From: Intoshia linei
Lineage: Eukaryota; Orthonectida; Rhopaluridae
Reading direction: 5' to 3'
DNA length: 37,522 bases
Assembly (NCBI GenBank): GCA_001642005.1
Contig: LWCA01000238.1
Span: 1-37,522, forward strand
In this document: one piece after another, positions 11,658 to 24,500 of the stretch
Layout of the letters: the number at the start of each line of letters is the position of its first letter
How positions within the stretch are numbered: the first letter of the stretch is position 1
The notes under the pieces: generated by a model
Database searches by the model: none
What the model was told of the DNA's origin: nothing
What the model saw: only the letters and a program-made list of their open reading frames with translations
Translations under genes and position numbers: made by a program

Positions 11658-14600
11658 ATGATGAGTAAACGAAAACACGCTGATGCAGAATTTGATTGTC
11701 ATTTTGATACGACATTATCTACTTCAAATAAAATAAATTTAAATAGTGAAAAAAATGAAAATAACCAAGACACTTTGACGGAAAATGACGAAAAAAATCG
11801 CATTCTTTGTTCCAACACAATGACACCAATATTACCAATTGATGGTGTTTCTGTCGTTGGAATAAAAAATTGTACATTTTTATATAAAAAAATTCAAAAA
11901 AAATTTAGCTCCAACTGATATCAACAAATACATTGAACGAGATAGTGTATTTATTGATGAATTTACAAATATTTTGTGGGACAAAAAATCGAAACTTACA
12001 TACTCCAACATGTATCGTGTAAGTTTTTAGATTAAATTTAATTTAATTGTCTTGGGCCGTTTTTTATTATATTTGTAATGCACTTAAATATGATGAACTC
12101 TTTACTCCAAAGTACATGAGATATGATTACTCAAAATCAAAACTAAGATCTGAGAATGGGCGTGTTTAAAAAAATAAAGTATTATTTTATATGAATTTTA
12201 CCGCTTAGTATTTTAAGTTTTATTATTCATATATAAATTGTATGCCAGAACGTCATTTGTACATTTTGTCAATTAAGTATTATTTATTTTAGAATTTAAT
12301 TTAAATTTCTTTTTTAATTTATTTCCATTTAAACGTAGCTCATTATTTTTAAGGAAATTCACTTGAAGCAAATTAAAATTTTTGGGTACACTAGTTATTA
12401 CCGTACTATGAAATACTTAAACTATGGAAATGTAGTTTATGAATTATAATTTAAAAAAATTAACATTACAAATTAGTGTGACCTTTGAGACTGTTTGTTT
12501 TTACATATTTTTCAATTCTTGAACGTATGGTTGATAAACACGCATTTCCTATCAAGGTATATAATTCGTTCCCTTTTCGTGTTTTTATTTGCAGCATAGT
12601 AGAAAAACCTAGCTAGGTTAGCTCTGTGTTTTTATTTATTAATTTTTCTCTGGGTACACTTAGGTTTTGCTGCGGCCCATTAGTGCGCCTTCCCACATCA
12701 GTTAAGAAACACTGGTCTAAGGGTGAAACTGAGACTGACAATTTGTAACGCAGACTCAATAAAAATTTTATATTGTAACTTTCAAAATCAGTCTGTTAGA
12801 CATTTTTGACTATTAAATGGCAAAAAATATTTTTCATTACAGATGAAAAAATTAGATTGTGATTAATTTTAAATTAATTTATTTAGATTATTGAAAATTA
12901 TTTAATAATGCGGCCGTGGAATAAAATTTACACTACTCTTGAAACTGAAATTATACATTATTTAAAAGAAAGTAGCAAAAAAGCTATTCAGATGTTAATT
13001 TTAGATTCTGACAATGTCATCAAATTTGTTAATGATTTTTGGGATGATTATAAAAAGAAAAAGGTTATTTTATTAAATTTCTATATCAGTGGTATCAATG
13101 TCTATTGTTAGAGATTTGTAATTGTATCAGTTTAATATTTAATTTTGTAGACCCACCTTATTCATTTTTTAAAATGATTTATATTGCATTTAATGATTAG
13201 TAAAGAGGAATTCTGATAGTTTTATCTTAAATATAAAAATGCCAAAAATAGAAATGTTTATACGAGATGCGCACTCCATAGATCAGAAAACATGTACATT
13301 GTATGTGACTCATTGAATATTAATCCAAAAATTCGTTGAAATTAAAAGAAAAAATCATTGAGGTGTGATATTCATAGATACAAGAACTGTTTATATTATC
13401 TCTTTGTAGTCTTTCCCGTATATTGTTAAATCATGGCGTGATATGGAGAAGTGGCCATTACTTATATTTCGATTTTAATTTATATTTTCCATTTTTACTG
13501 TCCCATAATAATTTGTGATGGACTTCATGATACGGCTTTGAATTTAGACATAATCCTTGTTCTATAACAGCGCTCATCAAATTTTATATTTTTCCCAAAT
13601 CCAAAGTTTAACCAACATAATAAATTTAATATAAAATACAAATGTTATTGCATATTATAAAATATGTATTGCTATTGTATTGTTTGTTTTTTCCAATATG
13701 ACATGTGTCAAAATTCCGCTTTTGGTATTGAACATTTTGTGGTAAAATATCTACTTCACCTTGTTGAATTGCAAATTATGTTTTAATTCCTTTAGAGAGA
13801 ATTCAAGACCTATAATTAACCTATAAGTGCTACTATTTCCTTTATCGCATAAAGGTCGATATTCAGTAAACTAAAATGTATTCGATTTTTGAAGAAAGTT
13901 GTGGTAACCCTTATGGCCGTTACATTGTCATGTAAATTATAGAGGTGATGATGCCATAAGGCAAGACCAGCAGTAAGCTAATACCATAATTAGTGATTCA
14001 TTTCCTGTTGATTATCCAAAGATCCAATTGTATGAGACAACATTAGCTAATTTTGGAATTAAGAGCAACAACCTGTAGCAATCCCATGCGAAGAATTCCT
14101 GATCGTTCTGTAATGGGACATGTGGAAATCATCATGGTATGGATAGGCTACTGTTCACTGATTCGTCTTTTTCATTGCCGATTGTCTTCTGATTGTCTTA
14201 CGGTGATCGTCGTTTGTCGACACAACACTTATTAACCTTTTTAAACTCAGGGTAGTATTTATATTGATCCACATTAGTAGTTATTTTTCATAATTCTAAA
14301 TCTCGAAAAGCGATTTAAAATGATGTTTTGATAAACTATGTTTTAGTATACTATTATTTTAATATTTTATTTAGCGTTTGATTTGTATGGTGTTTAGCTA
14401 CATGGATCGTACATTTGTTATTCATCAAGGAAATAAATTGTCCTTAAAGTATATACGAATAAGATTATTACTTATTATGTATCAATTTAGCAATTTATAT
14501 AATAAATTATTTCGAGACCATTTTTTGTGTGAACCAAAAACACTTGAAGCATTTATCACTACAATTATTATAAAAATAGAAGAAGACAGAAAAAATGAAA

Positions 14601-17600
14601 TTGAACCTTCCAGTGATTGTCTTTTGTATAATCTTGTCAATATTTTCATTGAACACAAAGTTTGTTTTTAATCTACAACAGCGGTCCCACGGTTTGAAGC
14701 ATACGAATTTACATTTAATGAAAGAATTTTCTCGTGTCCCAACTTTGCTGAATTTAACCTGCGGGTGAAAAATAATGACCACCCTGCTCTATAATATTAA
14801 TTTGTACTTTTATATGCTTTAATCTACTCATTTCGAGTTATTATTTGTCCATTTCTTTTTTGGTCAATCCTGAAGACGATAGCGTCAGATATTTTTAAAT
14901 GGCATGTTATCAATTGTGATTGCTTAATAAATTTCCAGTTCGTGTGTATTTGTAATTTAACAATCCCATTACTTTTATATACGCTAAGGACGTTTCTTTA
15001 GATTTATGAAGAAGTTTTTGAATCTAGATACCTGGAAAATTCTGAAAAATATATTTCCGATTGTGCAGATAATTTACGCAAAAATATGAAGGATGATTCA
15101 GTATTTATTTTTAAACATTTTTTTATTTTTCAAGTTGGAAAATTACATTGATAATGTAAATAAAATGTTAAATGTTGAAAACAATCGAATCGATGCATAT
15201 TTATATTATACCACAAGGTTTTTACAATTATCAATTTAATATATTATCAGAAAACCCATCCTGGATATGATAAAAACGAAATATTTGAATGTAGATATTC
15301 TGGGCGTATTAAATTTAGGTAATTTTATTTATTTTACATAGCGTTGCAACGGTAATGTACGGCGTATATTGTACGCCTTAGTGTAATATTGAGTTTAATT
15401 TTCATCAAACTATTGTTGAGTCTTATCTACAATGTTACTCATCCGGTGTTTAGAGGGCGAATCGATGAAGATAACTGATCTAGATCCTTTCAATACACTT
15501 TATTTAAATAAAACTATATAACTTACTGTCTGTAACAACATTTATAATAATTTAATTTAGGCCTTCCATATTTAATGCAAGAAAATTGTGTTAGTGTGCT
15601 TTGTAATCTCTTTAAATTGTTGAGCCCACTAGAAGATGGACTATATAATTTGATTCAAGTTTTTACCAGTTATGTTAATGTAATTTTGCATTTATTCATA
15701 TTTAGTTTTTATTTTTTAAATATACTTTAGGATACGGCACATACATTTTTGTTTAATGATGAAAAACGCGAAATTGTTAATGATAAATTGGTATTTTGTG
15801 TTTTAGGTGAGTTTATCTCATATGTATCACATCTATTTAGTCATCCAGAATATCAATTTTATCACGTTTGTCATTGAAATTTTTATAATATGATCACACG
15901 CCTGAGTTGAATTTAAATTTTTAATCCAATAATAATATTTATAAACATGTAGTTTTATTTTTTGTAAACCTGTCTGTCAAAGGGTTTTTTATTTCCAGTA
16001 ATTATATATGTAATAGTATCTAGCTCTGCCGAACGCGGAAATTTAAATAAATTTTATAAAAATTACTTGAATTTAAAATAAAATCAAATTTTAGTTAAAA
16101 AAATTTTAAAAGTATTTGAAAAAATCAAATTGAATACAAAATTTACCTATCGTCTGTCAAGCTATATAATTCTTGCTTTTAAACTGATATTTTGATTCTG
16201 AAATTTTAGTTTAATAATTTACCAATAATTATCTAATCTTTAGCAACCTCTTAGTGTTAACTATTATTATTTGACCAAATGGTCAAGAATTCCTTTAATG
16301 TTGTTTCTCACAATTTTAAGTTATTGAAGGGTTATAAATCTTATATTTGTTTATTCATCAACTTGTTAAAAGTGCTAATCGTCAAATTTTAACAATTGTC
16401 TGGTTTTATTTAGTTTGTCCATTTATATTTTTCATTGTTTTTCGTTCATTATATTAATCATTTTATTTCAGTAATATGGAAATGAGGCTCGATATGCATG
16501 CCGACTGATAATATGTAAAATTATGTAGTTTAAAGTTCAATATAAAACTAAAATTTTTAACTGTAAAAAATAATCTAAAATTTAGATTCTAAATATATAA
16601 TATACTAGCTTGGCTGTTTTGTACTACGTACAAAAACCACTTAGCTCTGCCGAGGGACTCTTTTATTATACCAAAAAAATAAATTCACGTTGAAAATCTA
16701 ACTTAAAAATCCTACTATTAACTATTATCAATCCTTTAAAGGAGTGGTTCCCAAATTTGTTTCAGGTGGAACCGTCATATTACATTACTTTTTACTTTAA
16801 ATTGAATTATTTTGTCTTAATTTTGTTTTGTTACATTTGAATAAAGAATTTTAAAAACAATTATTATCCCATTTTTTAACGTACAATCCACATTTTTTTT
16901 TAAATTGTAGGAACGATATTTACATTTTCAATTTTTGATTTTAATCAAAATATTTGAAAAATATTGGTTGAATATATTAAAAATTATTTTTCACCCGGGA
17001 ATGCGTAGATTTCTCGGGTTGAACTTTTGTATGTATATCAACTGGAATAAGCTCTATCAGAATAATCCTTTTTTTTAATTTTCGAACTTTTAATTATTTC
17101 ACATTTATTGTTTTAATAAAATGATTCGAAAAAAAATATATGAATACTAAAATGCTTTTTTGACCGTGAAGTCGTCACCTTATCAGATTTAAATTTTTTG
17201 TTATTAACATGATACAACTGTACCTACCTGTAAATTTTTTGAAATTCTAGGGCTGTTTTCATAAAAAAAGAAGGGTAATCTTATAATTTTTTTGAAATTA
17301 TAGGGCTGTTTTCATTAAAAAAAAGAAGGATAATTTGTGATTTTTGCCGTAAAGATATTTTTTTAAATTTATGATAATGTTTATGATTTTAAAATCCGCA
17401 TCAGCGTATATATTTTTTTAAATTCTCCACTTCGTTTAATTTTCAAAAAGAGGGACAACAGGGGTTTTTGACCCTTAAGATGGGAAATTGGGAGGTTGAA
17501 ATCTATGTTATTATACGCTCCGGAAAAAACTGTAATTGAAATGTGGTCTTTAAAAAATTCTAAAAATACTAGTTATTTCAAAAAAGTAACACACACCGAC

Positions 17601-20600
17601 ACACAAACAAAAATCGCGCCGCATTTTATATAAGTTAGGATGTAACTAAATGAATTATACTGACTTTACGATGACTATGAATGAATTAACTTGATTATAA
17701 TATTACGCTAGTTACCGACTAAATGTTTAAAAAGAAACATCACCTATTATATAGTATTTTAAAGTTATTAATTGAATTCCGCTTAATGTTTTTTGAGAAT
17801 TGAGAATTGAGAATTTTTAATAACGGAATATTATTTTTCACATGTCGAAGCATATTCTCTGCTCATGTGCTAATTTTTTTCTTTGTACAACCCTACTGTA
17901 TATATTGAACACCTAATATAATAAACATTTTGTAGAGTGAACATTAAAAATTATTTTGTTAACAAAAAATCCACTTTATATGGAAGTATAGTGAACAATA
18001 CGGTAATGAACGGTGAACACCTTTCAAAATGAAGATAATATTATATTTTTGTATAATGTCATTGTAATTTTAATTAATTAATATGATTTGTACTTTATTT
18101 CTACATTATATAATGAACGATAAAAATCGTAAAATTTGTTAATTGGAAAAAAAATAAATCATACTGTTTCATGAGTCAAATAAAACATAGCCAACGAAAT
18201 ATGGCTAAGAAATTTAAATTATCTCTGGCTACATTAATGGAATAATTAAAAATTCCCACAATATTCTCATTGAAGATGATAAGATCATCTGTAATAGAAG
18301 CTTCTTTAAAACCTGTAAAATAGATGAAAAACTATTTGAATAGATTGAATTTAAAAGGTTGAAACATTTTATTTTATCTGACGAAGTGATTAAAACAATA
18401 GCTCTAAAATTGAAGATTTTAAGGCTTCAAATGGTTGGATAAGTTCTAATTCTGTGTAATAATCTCTGATTTAATAGTTTCTGGTTTAATAAATTCTGCA
18501 TTTTAAGGATAATAAAAAGTTCACTATAAACTCTATAATGAACATCGTTATTTTTTCTATGTTAGTGTTCAATATATACAGGTCTAACTGTATCTATAAT
18601 GACGAATAAAAATTTTCGGCTTAAAATTTATTCCGTAATAATAAACTAAGTGATAGTACGTATTTTTGTGCCACTTTCATTTATTTGAATTTGAAATTGA
18701 AAAATATTGATATCGTGTGCTTTTAATTTAATTACAATTGAGAAAGTTTATTTCAAATAAAACGTAAATAAACATCTTTCTATACAAATTTATACACTAA
18801 AATTTTTACGTTTACATAGAAATTATCGAGTACGTATTTTTTTAAGTTAAAAATACGTATATCTGGCCACTTTAATTTATTTGTACATTTTGTATTTAAT
18901 AGATTATTTAATTATTACGATAAAATTTTAATTTATATAATTTTAATGAAAATTCGCAAAATATTAGGATTCTTAATTAATTATTGTTTAGAATCTAAAA
19001 TTTAGATTTATGTGTTAATTTAGAATTTAAGGAAAAAATTGAAATGATTATTGAAAAGTCATTCAACAACCATAAAGCTTTCAATGATTCCTTAAAATCT
19101 GAATTTAAAAAATTGTTTAATGTGAAACCTTCCAGGGTTGCTCAATTAGTAGGTAAAAATTTAGAATTTACAAACTTTGTATATTAAAAATTAATTATGT
19201 ATTTATTCACATTTTAGTTATTTATATCGATTTAAAATTCAAAGAATGTGCTCAAAATGATGATATCTCAGATTTTGAATTGAAAAAGAAAAATGTTATA
19301 CACGATTGTTTGTGTCTATTTCGATATTTAAATGGTTTTTTATTTTTTAATTTAATTATTCACAATTCTCAATTAATGCAAATTAGCTAAAGATGTATTT
19401 GAAACTTTTTATAAATCTGCCTTATCGAAAAGACTTTTGACACTGCGAAATTCCATGTATGATCTCGAAAAGCAAATGCTGCTTAGATTCCGGGAAGGTA
19501 AAATAGATTGTTTAAAAAAAATTAATTGAGATGCCATTTTTCCAATCATTTCAAGTACAATATTCGATAAGAAATGAGAAGAAAACTGACTATAAAAAAT
19601 ATCACTATTTTTTTAATTTCCCAAGTTTAACGTTAAACACGTTGTATTTAATGATTAAATTAATAAAACCTCAATTCAGAATTAATATTACAATTTTAAA
19701 TAGAATGTGGATCTCAATTTACGACTCAATTAGAAAAAATGTTTGAGGACTTGGAAATTTCTTATAAAATTTCAAAACTTTATAACGACGTAAATATAAT
19801 TAAAATCAATCATATTGATATCTAGGTGAATCGTTCAACGCATGTCAATTTTAAAGTGTTGACTAGTGAAGCTTGGCCAAAATTCTACGACCTTAGTGTT
19901 AAATGCATACCAGAGGTTTAAAAGCAATTGCATTTTGTTTCCATGATATTATCATTTATTCATAGATGATTGAAATTCAAAATAAATTGAAAGAATTATA
20001 TTATCAATACGATACAAAAAACAAGAATAAAAAACTACACTGGAGAACAAATTTAGGGTTTTGTTTAATTGCAGTTAATTTTAAAAATGTAATTGATTCA
20101 TGTTTACAATTAATGTAAATAACAAATATCAAAATAGGGCCCTATCGAGATTTTAGCATCGGAATTACAAACTACAATCTTAATGTTATTTCAACATAGA
20201 GATGAAATGGAATATACCTCCATTAAAAATTATACAAAGTTGGGTAAATTTTTATTTGTGTTTTTTTTTTATTATTTTTCAGATGATATTGAAATTAAAA
20301 AAACTCTGCACACTCTAATGTTTCAAAAATATAATTTATTGATCAAATTGAATAGTGTAATTTAATTAATTAATATCTAGTTCAATATAATGATTAGAAT
20401 GATTCTACAAACATTACTAAGACTGATGTTTTTCAATTTAATATCAATTTCACTAATGAAAACAAAAGAATTAAATTAAATTTTGCTAAACTAAATGATT
20501 TGAGCAATGTAGAAAGAAATGTTAAGGAAAAAATTCAAAAGGATAGAAAATACAATATCGATGCAGCAATTATTCGTATTATGAAAATAAAGCGTTCGTT

Positions 20601-20776
20601 ACCTGAAGAAACTTTGCAAAAAAAAATTTATACAATTATCAATTTTCCTATTAATGTAATTATTTTGTAATGTTTTATTTATTGTTTAGAAAACTGACTT
20701 TTCCAAAAGAATTGATAGTTTAATTTCTAGAGACTATATCAAAAAAGATAATAATATCGTTCACTATGTTGCATAA
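11658..20776 (+). CDS. CUL4: Divergent cullin, closest to CUL4
   Basis: Cullins are the scaffolds of RING ubiquitin ligases: the N-terminal repeats hold the substrate adaptor and the C-terminus holds RBX1. I model 20 exons: 11658-11871, 11909-12018, 12887-13063, 14375-14448, 14491-14659, 15002-15100, 15135-15217, 15251-15318, 15561-15679, 15731-15806, 19024-19152, 19218-19334, 19387-19497, 19704-19789, 19826-19915, 19966-20088, 20138-20243, 20283-20356, 20398-20655 and 20690-20776. They give 789 residues, all in frame. Landmarks are SYMDRTFVIHQ in the N-terminal repeats, the cullin-homology block KDVFETFYKSALSKRLL with EECGSQFTTQLEKMFEDLE, and the neddylation site IIRIMK with Lys738. The C-terminus ends HYVA. 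Spacing near the end fits CUL4 better than CUL3, which has an insertion there. The first intron (11872-11908) has weak sites; a donor at 11845 is an alternative. Divergence is high for a cullin. Confidence 0.85.
12050..12715. mobile_element. Possible hAT element, right terminus
   Basis: The sequence gttaagaaacactg at about 12702-12715 is a typical hAT right end (reverse complement CAGTGTTTCTTAAC), preceded by a 'gcggcccattagtgcgcc' stretch common in such elements. The left end is uncertain. The flank gtcttggg near 12046 resembles gtctaagg after the right end, but the match is poor. It lies in intron 2 of the cullin. Confidence 0.35.
13064..14374 (+). other. Cullin intron 3, no recognised element
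   Basis: This is about 1.3 kb between cullin exons. A less AT-rich island at about 13900-14240 includes a 60-codon frame (14053-14235) and may be an old repeat copy, but nothing in it is recognisable. Confidence 0.5.
16570..16665 (-). repeat. Dispersed repeat R2, copy 2
   Basis: Its reverse complement matches 8652-8770 (tcggcagagct, gtacgtagtacaaaacagcc, gctagtatat). A second agctctgccgaa motif at about 16022 may mark another fragment of the same family. It lies in cullin intron 10. Confidence 0.5.
16743..16775. repeat. Isolated hAT-like terminus (AGTGGTTCCCAAA)
   Basis: The sequence ggagtggttcccaaat resembles the common hAT tip CAGTGGTTCCCAAA. No partner terminus is found before R1 copy 3 begins, so it is at best a broken copy. 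A related right end (gggaaccactg) occurs near 34199-34209, also without a visible partner. Confidence 0.3.
16903..17640 (-). repeat. Dispersed repeat R1, copy 3
   Basis: This is the reverse complement of the R1 block order, ending in tatataagttagga. It contains an internal duplication of about 60 bases (agggctgttttcat…gaagg at about 17248 and 17302). It lies in cullin intron 10, opposite to the gene. Confidence 0.8.
17888..18590 (+). mobile_element. Internally deleted pogo/Tigger element with DNA-binding remnants
   Basis: The right end reads, as reverse complement, CAGTTAGACCTGTATATATT. The left end is a diverged copy sharing CTGTATATATTGAACAC. TA flanks both sides (17886-17887 and 18591-18592). 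Inside, at about 18171-18440, broken frames resemble the N-terminal half of a pogo-type transposase: a psq-type helix-turn-helix (SQRNMAKKFKLSLATL) and a CENP-B-type motif (EDFKASNGW). Several in-frame stops are present and the DDE catalytic domain is absent. It lies in cullin intron 10. Confidence 0.8.
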
Positions 20777-20907
20777 ATTTCACTTATGTCACTTTAAATT
20801 AAAATGTTTATAGTTTTTACATTTTTTAACCACTTGGCACGGGATTCATTTTCATTTTCATTTGGTATATTTTTAGGGTTGTTCAATGCAGAAACTCGAT
20901 AGTTTAA

Positions 20908-21108
20908 ATTTCTTCCTTTTTCATTAACAGATCATATGGTGTATATACTATCAGAGATGATAATTTGTCATTTTCAAATAGTTTTGTGATGGGTAAACCA
21001 TCTTGTAAAAATGTTTTTTTAAATTCAAATTGTATTATGTATGATGAATTAACACATTACACTAATAAAAATGAAGAATACTCACAAAATAGTATAATTA
21101 TAATATAA
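20908..21108 (+). other. Unassigned open segment after the cullin stop
   Basis: A frame stays open for 66 codons from 20908 to a TAA at 21106-21108 (it includes YGVYTIRDDNLSFSNSF), just after a good acceptor-like tract ending ag at 20930. The frame has no nearby ATG and cannot be joined to the cullin's last donor in a way I can support. It may be 3' UTR or an alternative last exon. Confidence 0.2.
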
Positions 21109-21117
21109 ATATATTAT

Positions 21118-21123
21118 AATAAA
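21118..21123 (+). terminator. Candidate polyadenylation signal of the cullin
   Basis: This is an AATAAA about 340 bases after the cullin stop and before the 3' end of the convergent neighbouring gene. It is positional evidence only. Confidence 0.3.
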
Positions 21124-21520
21124 CCATTTTTATAATTCTAAAATAATGAGTAGCATTGACTTATAAAAGATTGTAATTATACAAAATTTTTAATATCAAA
21201 AAATATTTACAAAAATATACACAATAACATAACAATAAGTGAAAATTGATAATTATTTTTTTTAATTGCCGATATTCTGCAAACAAGATTGTTATACCTA
21301 TTTCAAAATTAGTTTACACAGTTTATAAAATATTGGTTTCCAAGTTTGTCAACTTTAGTATATCACAAAAATAAGATGCATCCTTTTGTGTAGGAGTGAT
21401 TACCTTTCGTATACATCGATATGTAGGACATACCTGGCCATATCATTAACTGAAGTAAATATAATGTACTCAGTACTGTAATATACATTGGTCTATATAA
21501 ATAACTGGAAACCTCATGTA

Positions 21521-24500
21521 CTAAAATAACCTGGAATCTTTATCCTTAACAACAAGTTTTCTATATTCTTGTTCAAGGGTTTGTCCATCGAAATACCAGG
21601 CCCTGTCGTTAAACGGATATTCAAATGCCTGTAAGCATTCACATTTATATGACCCCAAGACATATTTTCTACCAGAAATTGGAACACACTAAAAAATTAA
21701 AATTGTAAAAAAATATGATACTAAATTTACAAATGTGGATTCATAATGACATAACGCAGTGTTTTTAAATATATTGGCTTGATTAGCTGCTCCAGGGCAT
21801 TGATTAATATCCAAATCATCTAATTTGACGCTGACAGTCACAATACCTCTATTATAAATTTTGTATTTTAATTAATAATATTACATTTTTACTTGAATTC
21901 AATAGTTGTAGGGTCGAGAGCATTTGCATCAAAGAATGGAACTGAATATGTTACTACCCAGTCATTTATAAACATTTTGTTGCAATCAAAGAAAGGCGCA
22001 CCCCAATGACCACCTTCAAGCCCTGAAGCATAGAAATACAACGGATAATTTTCATGACGACGCTTACTAGTCCCAGTTAAATTTGAACGGACTGCCGGAG
22101 TCAATGTAAATTTTTCCATTCCATATATATTTGACTGCCAACGCTCTTTTACAGTTCTAAACCATAATTCGTCCAAGTACGAAGACTGAGAATTTGTAAA
22201 TTCCTGTTCACCAGTTCCCATTTTAGATTGTTTAATAAATCCAGCAAAATCTACAGCTCTAAAGTGGGTGTTGGCTCGATCTTGCGATCGGTAACTTTGA
22301 TCGTAAAAGTCTTCTCTTTCATTTTCTCTTTGAATTTCATCTGTTGCTTCGTATCTAATTATTTAATTAAACATGCCTAACAATTATTAATTCTACAAAA
22401 AAAATATTTTATTAATAATGACTAAAATAATTACCGAATCAGTCGTTGAATTTATAGAAAGAACTGGATATAAAAATAAGTAATATTTAATATTACATTC
22501 GTGTTTATCGAAATTACCTTACCAATACGTAAAAAGTTAATTATACTTAAAAAGTAGTATTAGTAAACAATATATCAAAAATAAAAATTTGTGATGATAA
22601 CAAATATTACCTGTGAATAAAAATTACGAAATTGCGGTAAAAAATGTTCATGTTAATAAGGTAACTTGATAATTACAAAAAGTTCTAAGTTTTATTCTTT
22701 AATATCTCATTAATAATGAAATTTTATCTAATTATTTTTACGTTATTTTATATTAATTAATGTTCAAAAATTTTCTTAAAGTAGTAGAAATTACGGCTAA
22801 ATAAAAGTTTCCATTTAGGCGAGTGTTTTAATGGCGCCAATTTAACAATTTTTTAACAGGTAATATTCAATTTTAATTATATTTCTGTCGTTACTATCTA
22901 ATTAGATTAAATTAAAATGCTGTAGAAATTTAGATAACATTTTGGTTATATGTTTTTGTTTTTAATCAAATAGAAATCAATTAATAGGATCTCATTGGTA
23001 TACCATTAGAACCTGAAATTTATACTACATGTATTAAAATATGAAAAAATCAGTGATCAAAACAATGAAGAACAAGGTAATATGCAAATAATTTAGTACA
23101 AATTATTACAATTTACAATGAAAATACACTGTATCGCAAACGAAGGAAAAGGACACAATTCATACTTTGAAAAAATTAACATTGTAAAGGAAAATATACA
23201 TTTATATCTATGGCGCCAAAAATGTAATCAACTTACTAATGTCATCATTATTAGTATACAACAATCCCTGACATGATTTATATTGAATTACCTATATGCA
23301 TAAGGAGCAAAATATTCTCTTTTTTTCACATTAAATTTCAATTCGTCATCAACAAATTCTTCATACATTCCATAGTCAAAAAAAATCCCACTAGACTTAA
23401 TTTTCAAATTTCCCATAACATTAGCTAAAACTTCTCCAAACAATTGGTCTTGATTTAAATACCGATCGCCACGTATATTCCCATACTCTTCATTAGGTTG
23501 AACATTTTGTAAAAAGGAACTTACAAAATGAGCCAACCTAAGAGCCGTCTGAGCTTCAGGTTTAAATTGCCTTTCGACATCAAATGCTGCATCGCCAGTC
23601 AATTTTAAGTCCCTTTTTGTTTTTTCTTGACAATTTCTAGTGTTAATGGACCATTTTTTTAATAAAGCAGAATACATTCTTTTCAAATTACCCGGAATCA
23701 TATCACCAGGTATATCAATCAACTCAGATCTGTAATCTCTGTGGTTATGTATAAATTCCACTTTTGATGTATAATTGAATTGTTCAAGTTGACGTCGTTT
23801 CTTGTAAACATAGGGAACCTTCAATTCAGCTTCAGCTGTAATATTTCCATATATGGATGGCACGACTTGTCTTCGACCGACCTTTACACAGTTAAACCCT
23901 GTTTCATACTGTTCATTGGTGGCCTTTTCTATGTGTTTACCTTGAAAAGGTCCTTGATAGTACTTAGGATATCTATGTCCAGGTTTACAAACACATTGAT
24001 AGCCGTCCCGATTGTATCCATAACCATGGAGAGGTTCACACATTGTAGTGGGTTTGCATCTCGATATTCCATGGAAATAATTGGGATCTGGATTTCCTAA
24101 CCCTTTGGGACACGGATTTAGATCAATTCTGATAAAGTCCATATCCATCACTACTACACCTACAAATTTATGACGCCTTAAATGAAACCATTCTAAATAT
24201 CGAGGCAATTGGTCGACAATTGGAGCTACCGCAGATACAATCCATTTGTTTGAATTTCCACAATCAAAGTATGGCGACGTGAATAAAACTGGCAAATTCT
24301 TCATATCCATCTGACCGGGCGAAGGCGGTCCGAAAAATACTTTGCCTTCATACTGGTTTAATTTGAAATGACCAGTAGAATTTACTTCTTTTATTCCAAC
24401 ATCATATGAATGCTTCCGGACCGAGTCGGTTGAAGCCAGATCAGGCATCCATTTAAAATACCATTCGTTTAATTTATACTCTTTTCTATCATAAAATCTG

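Noticed and set aside
14053-14235. 60-codon ORF in cullin intron 3
   Set aside because: It has no recognisable motif or splice support. It lies in a less AT-rich island and is probably part of an old repeat.
15783-15806. A 16-base intron (15791-15806) inside cullin exon 10
   Set aside because: Removing it would look closer to CUL4, but 16 bases is too short and the reading frame to exon 11 would be lost.
11658-20776. Assignment of the cullin to CUL3
   Set aside because: The region before the final winged-helix segment lacks the insertion typical of CUL3 and the ending aligns better with CUL4. The call stays tentative because both families are similar and this copy is diverged.
2457-20776. 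F-box gene and cullin as a functional pair or operon
   Set aside because: F-box proteins use CUL1, the genes are about 1 kb apart with their own starts, and no shared transcript signal is visible.
20777-21520. Possible 7TM exons of the GPR158-like gene downstream of its stop (minus strand)
   Set aside because: The space is about 740 bases, no long hydrophobic frames are present on the minus strand, and the convergent cullin 3' end occupies part of it.
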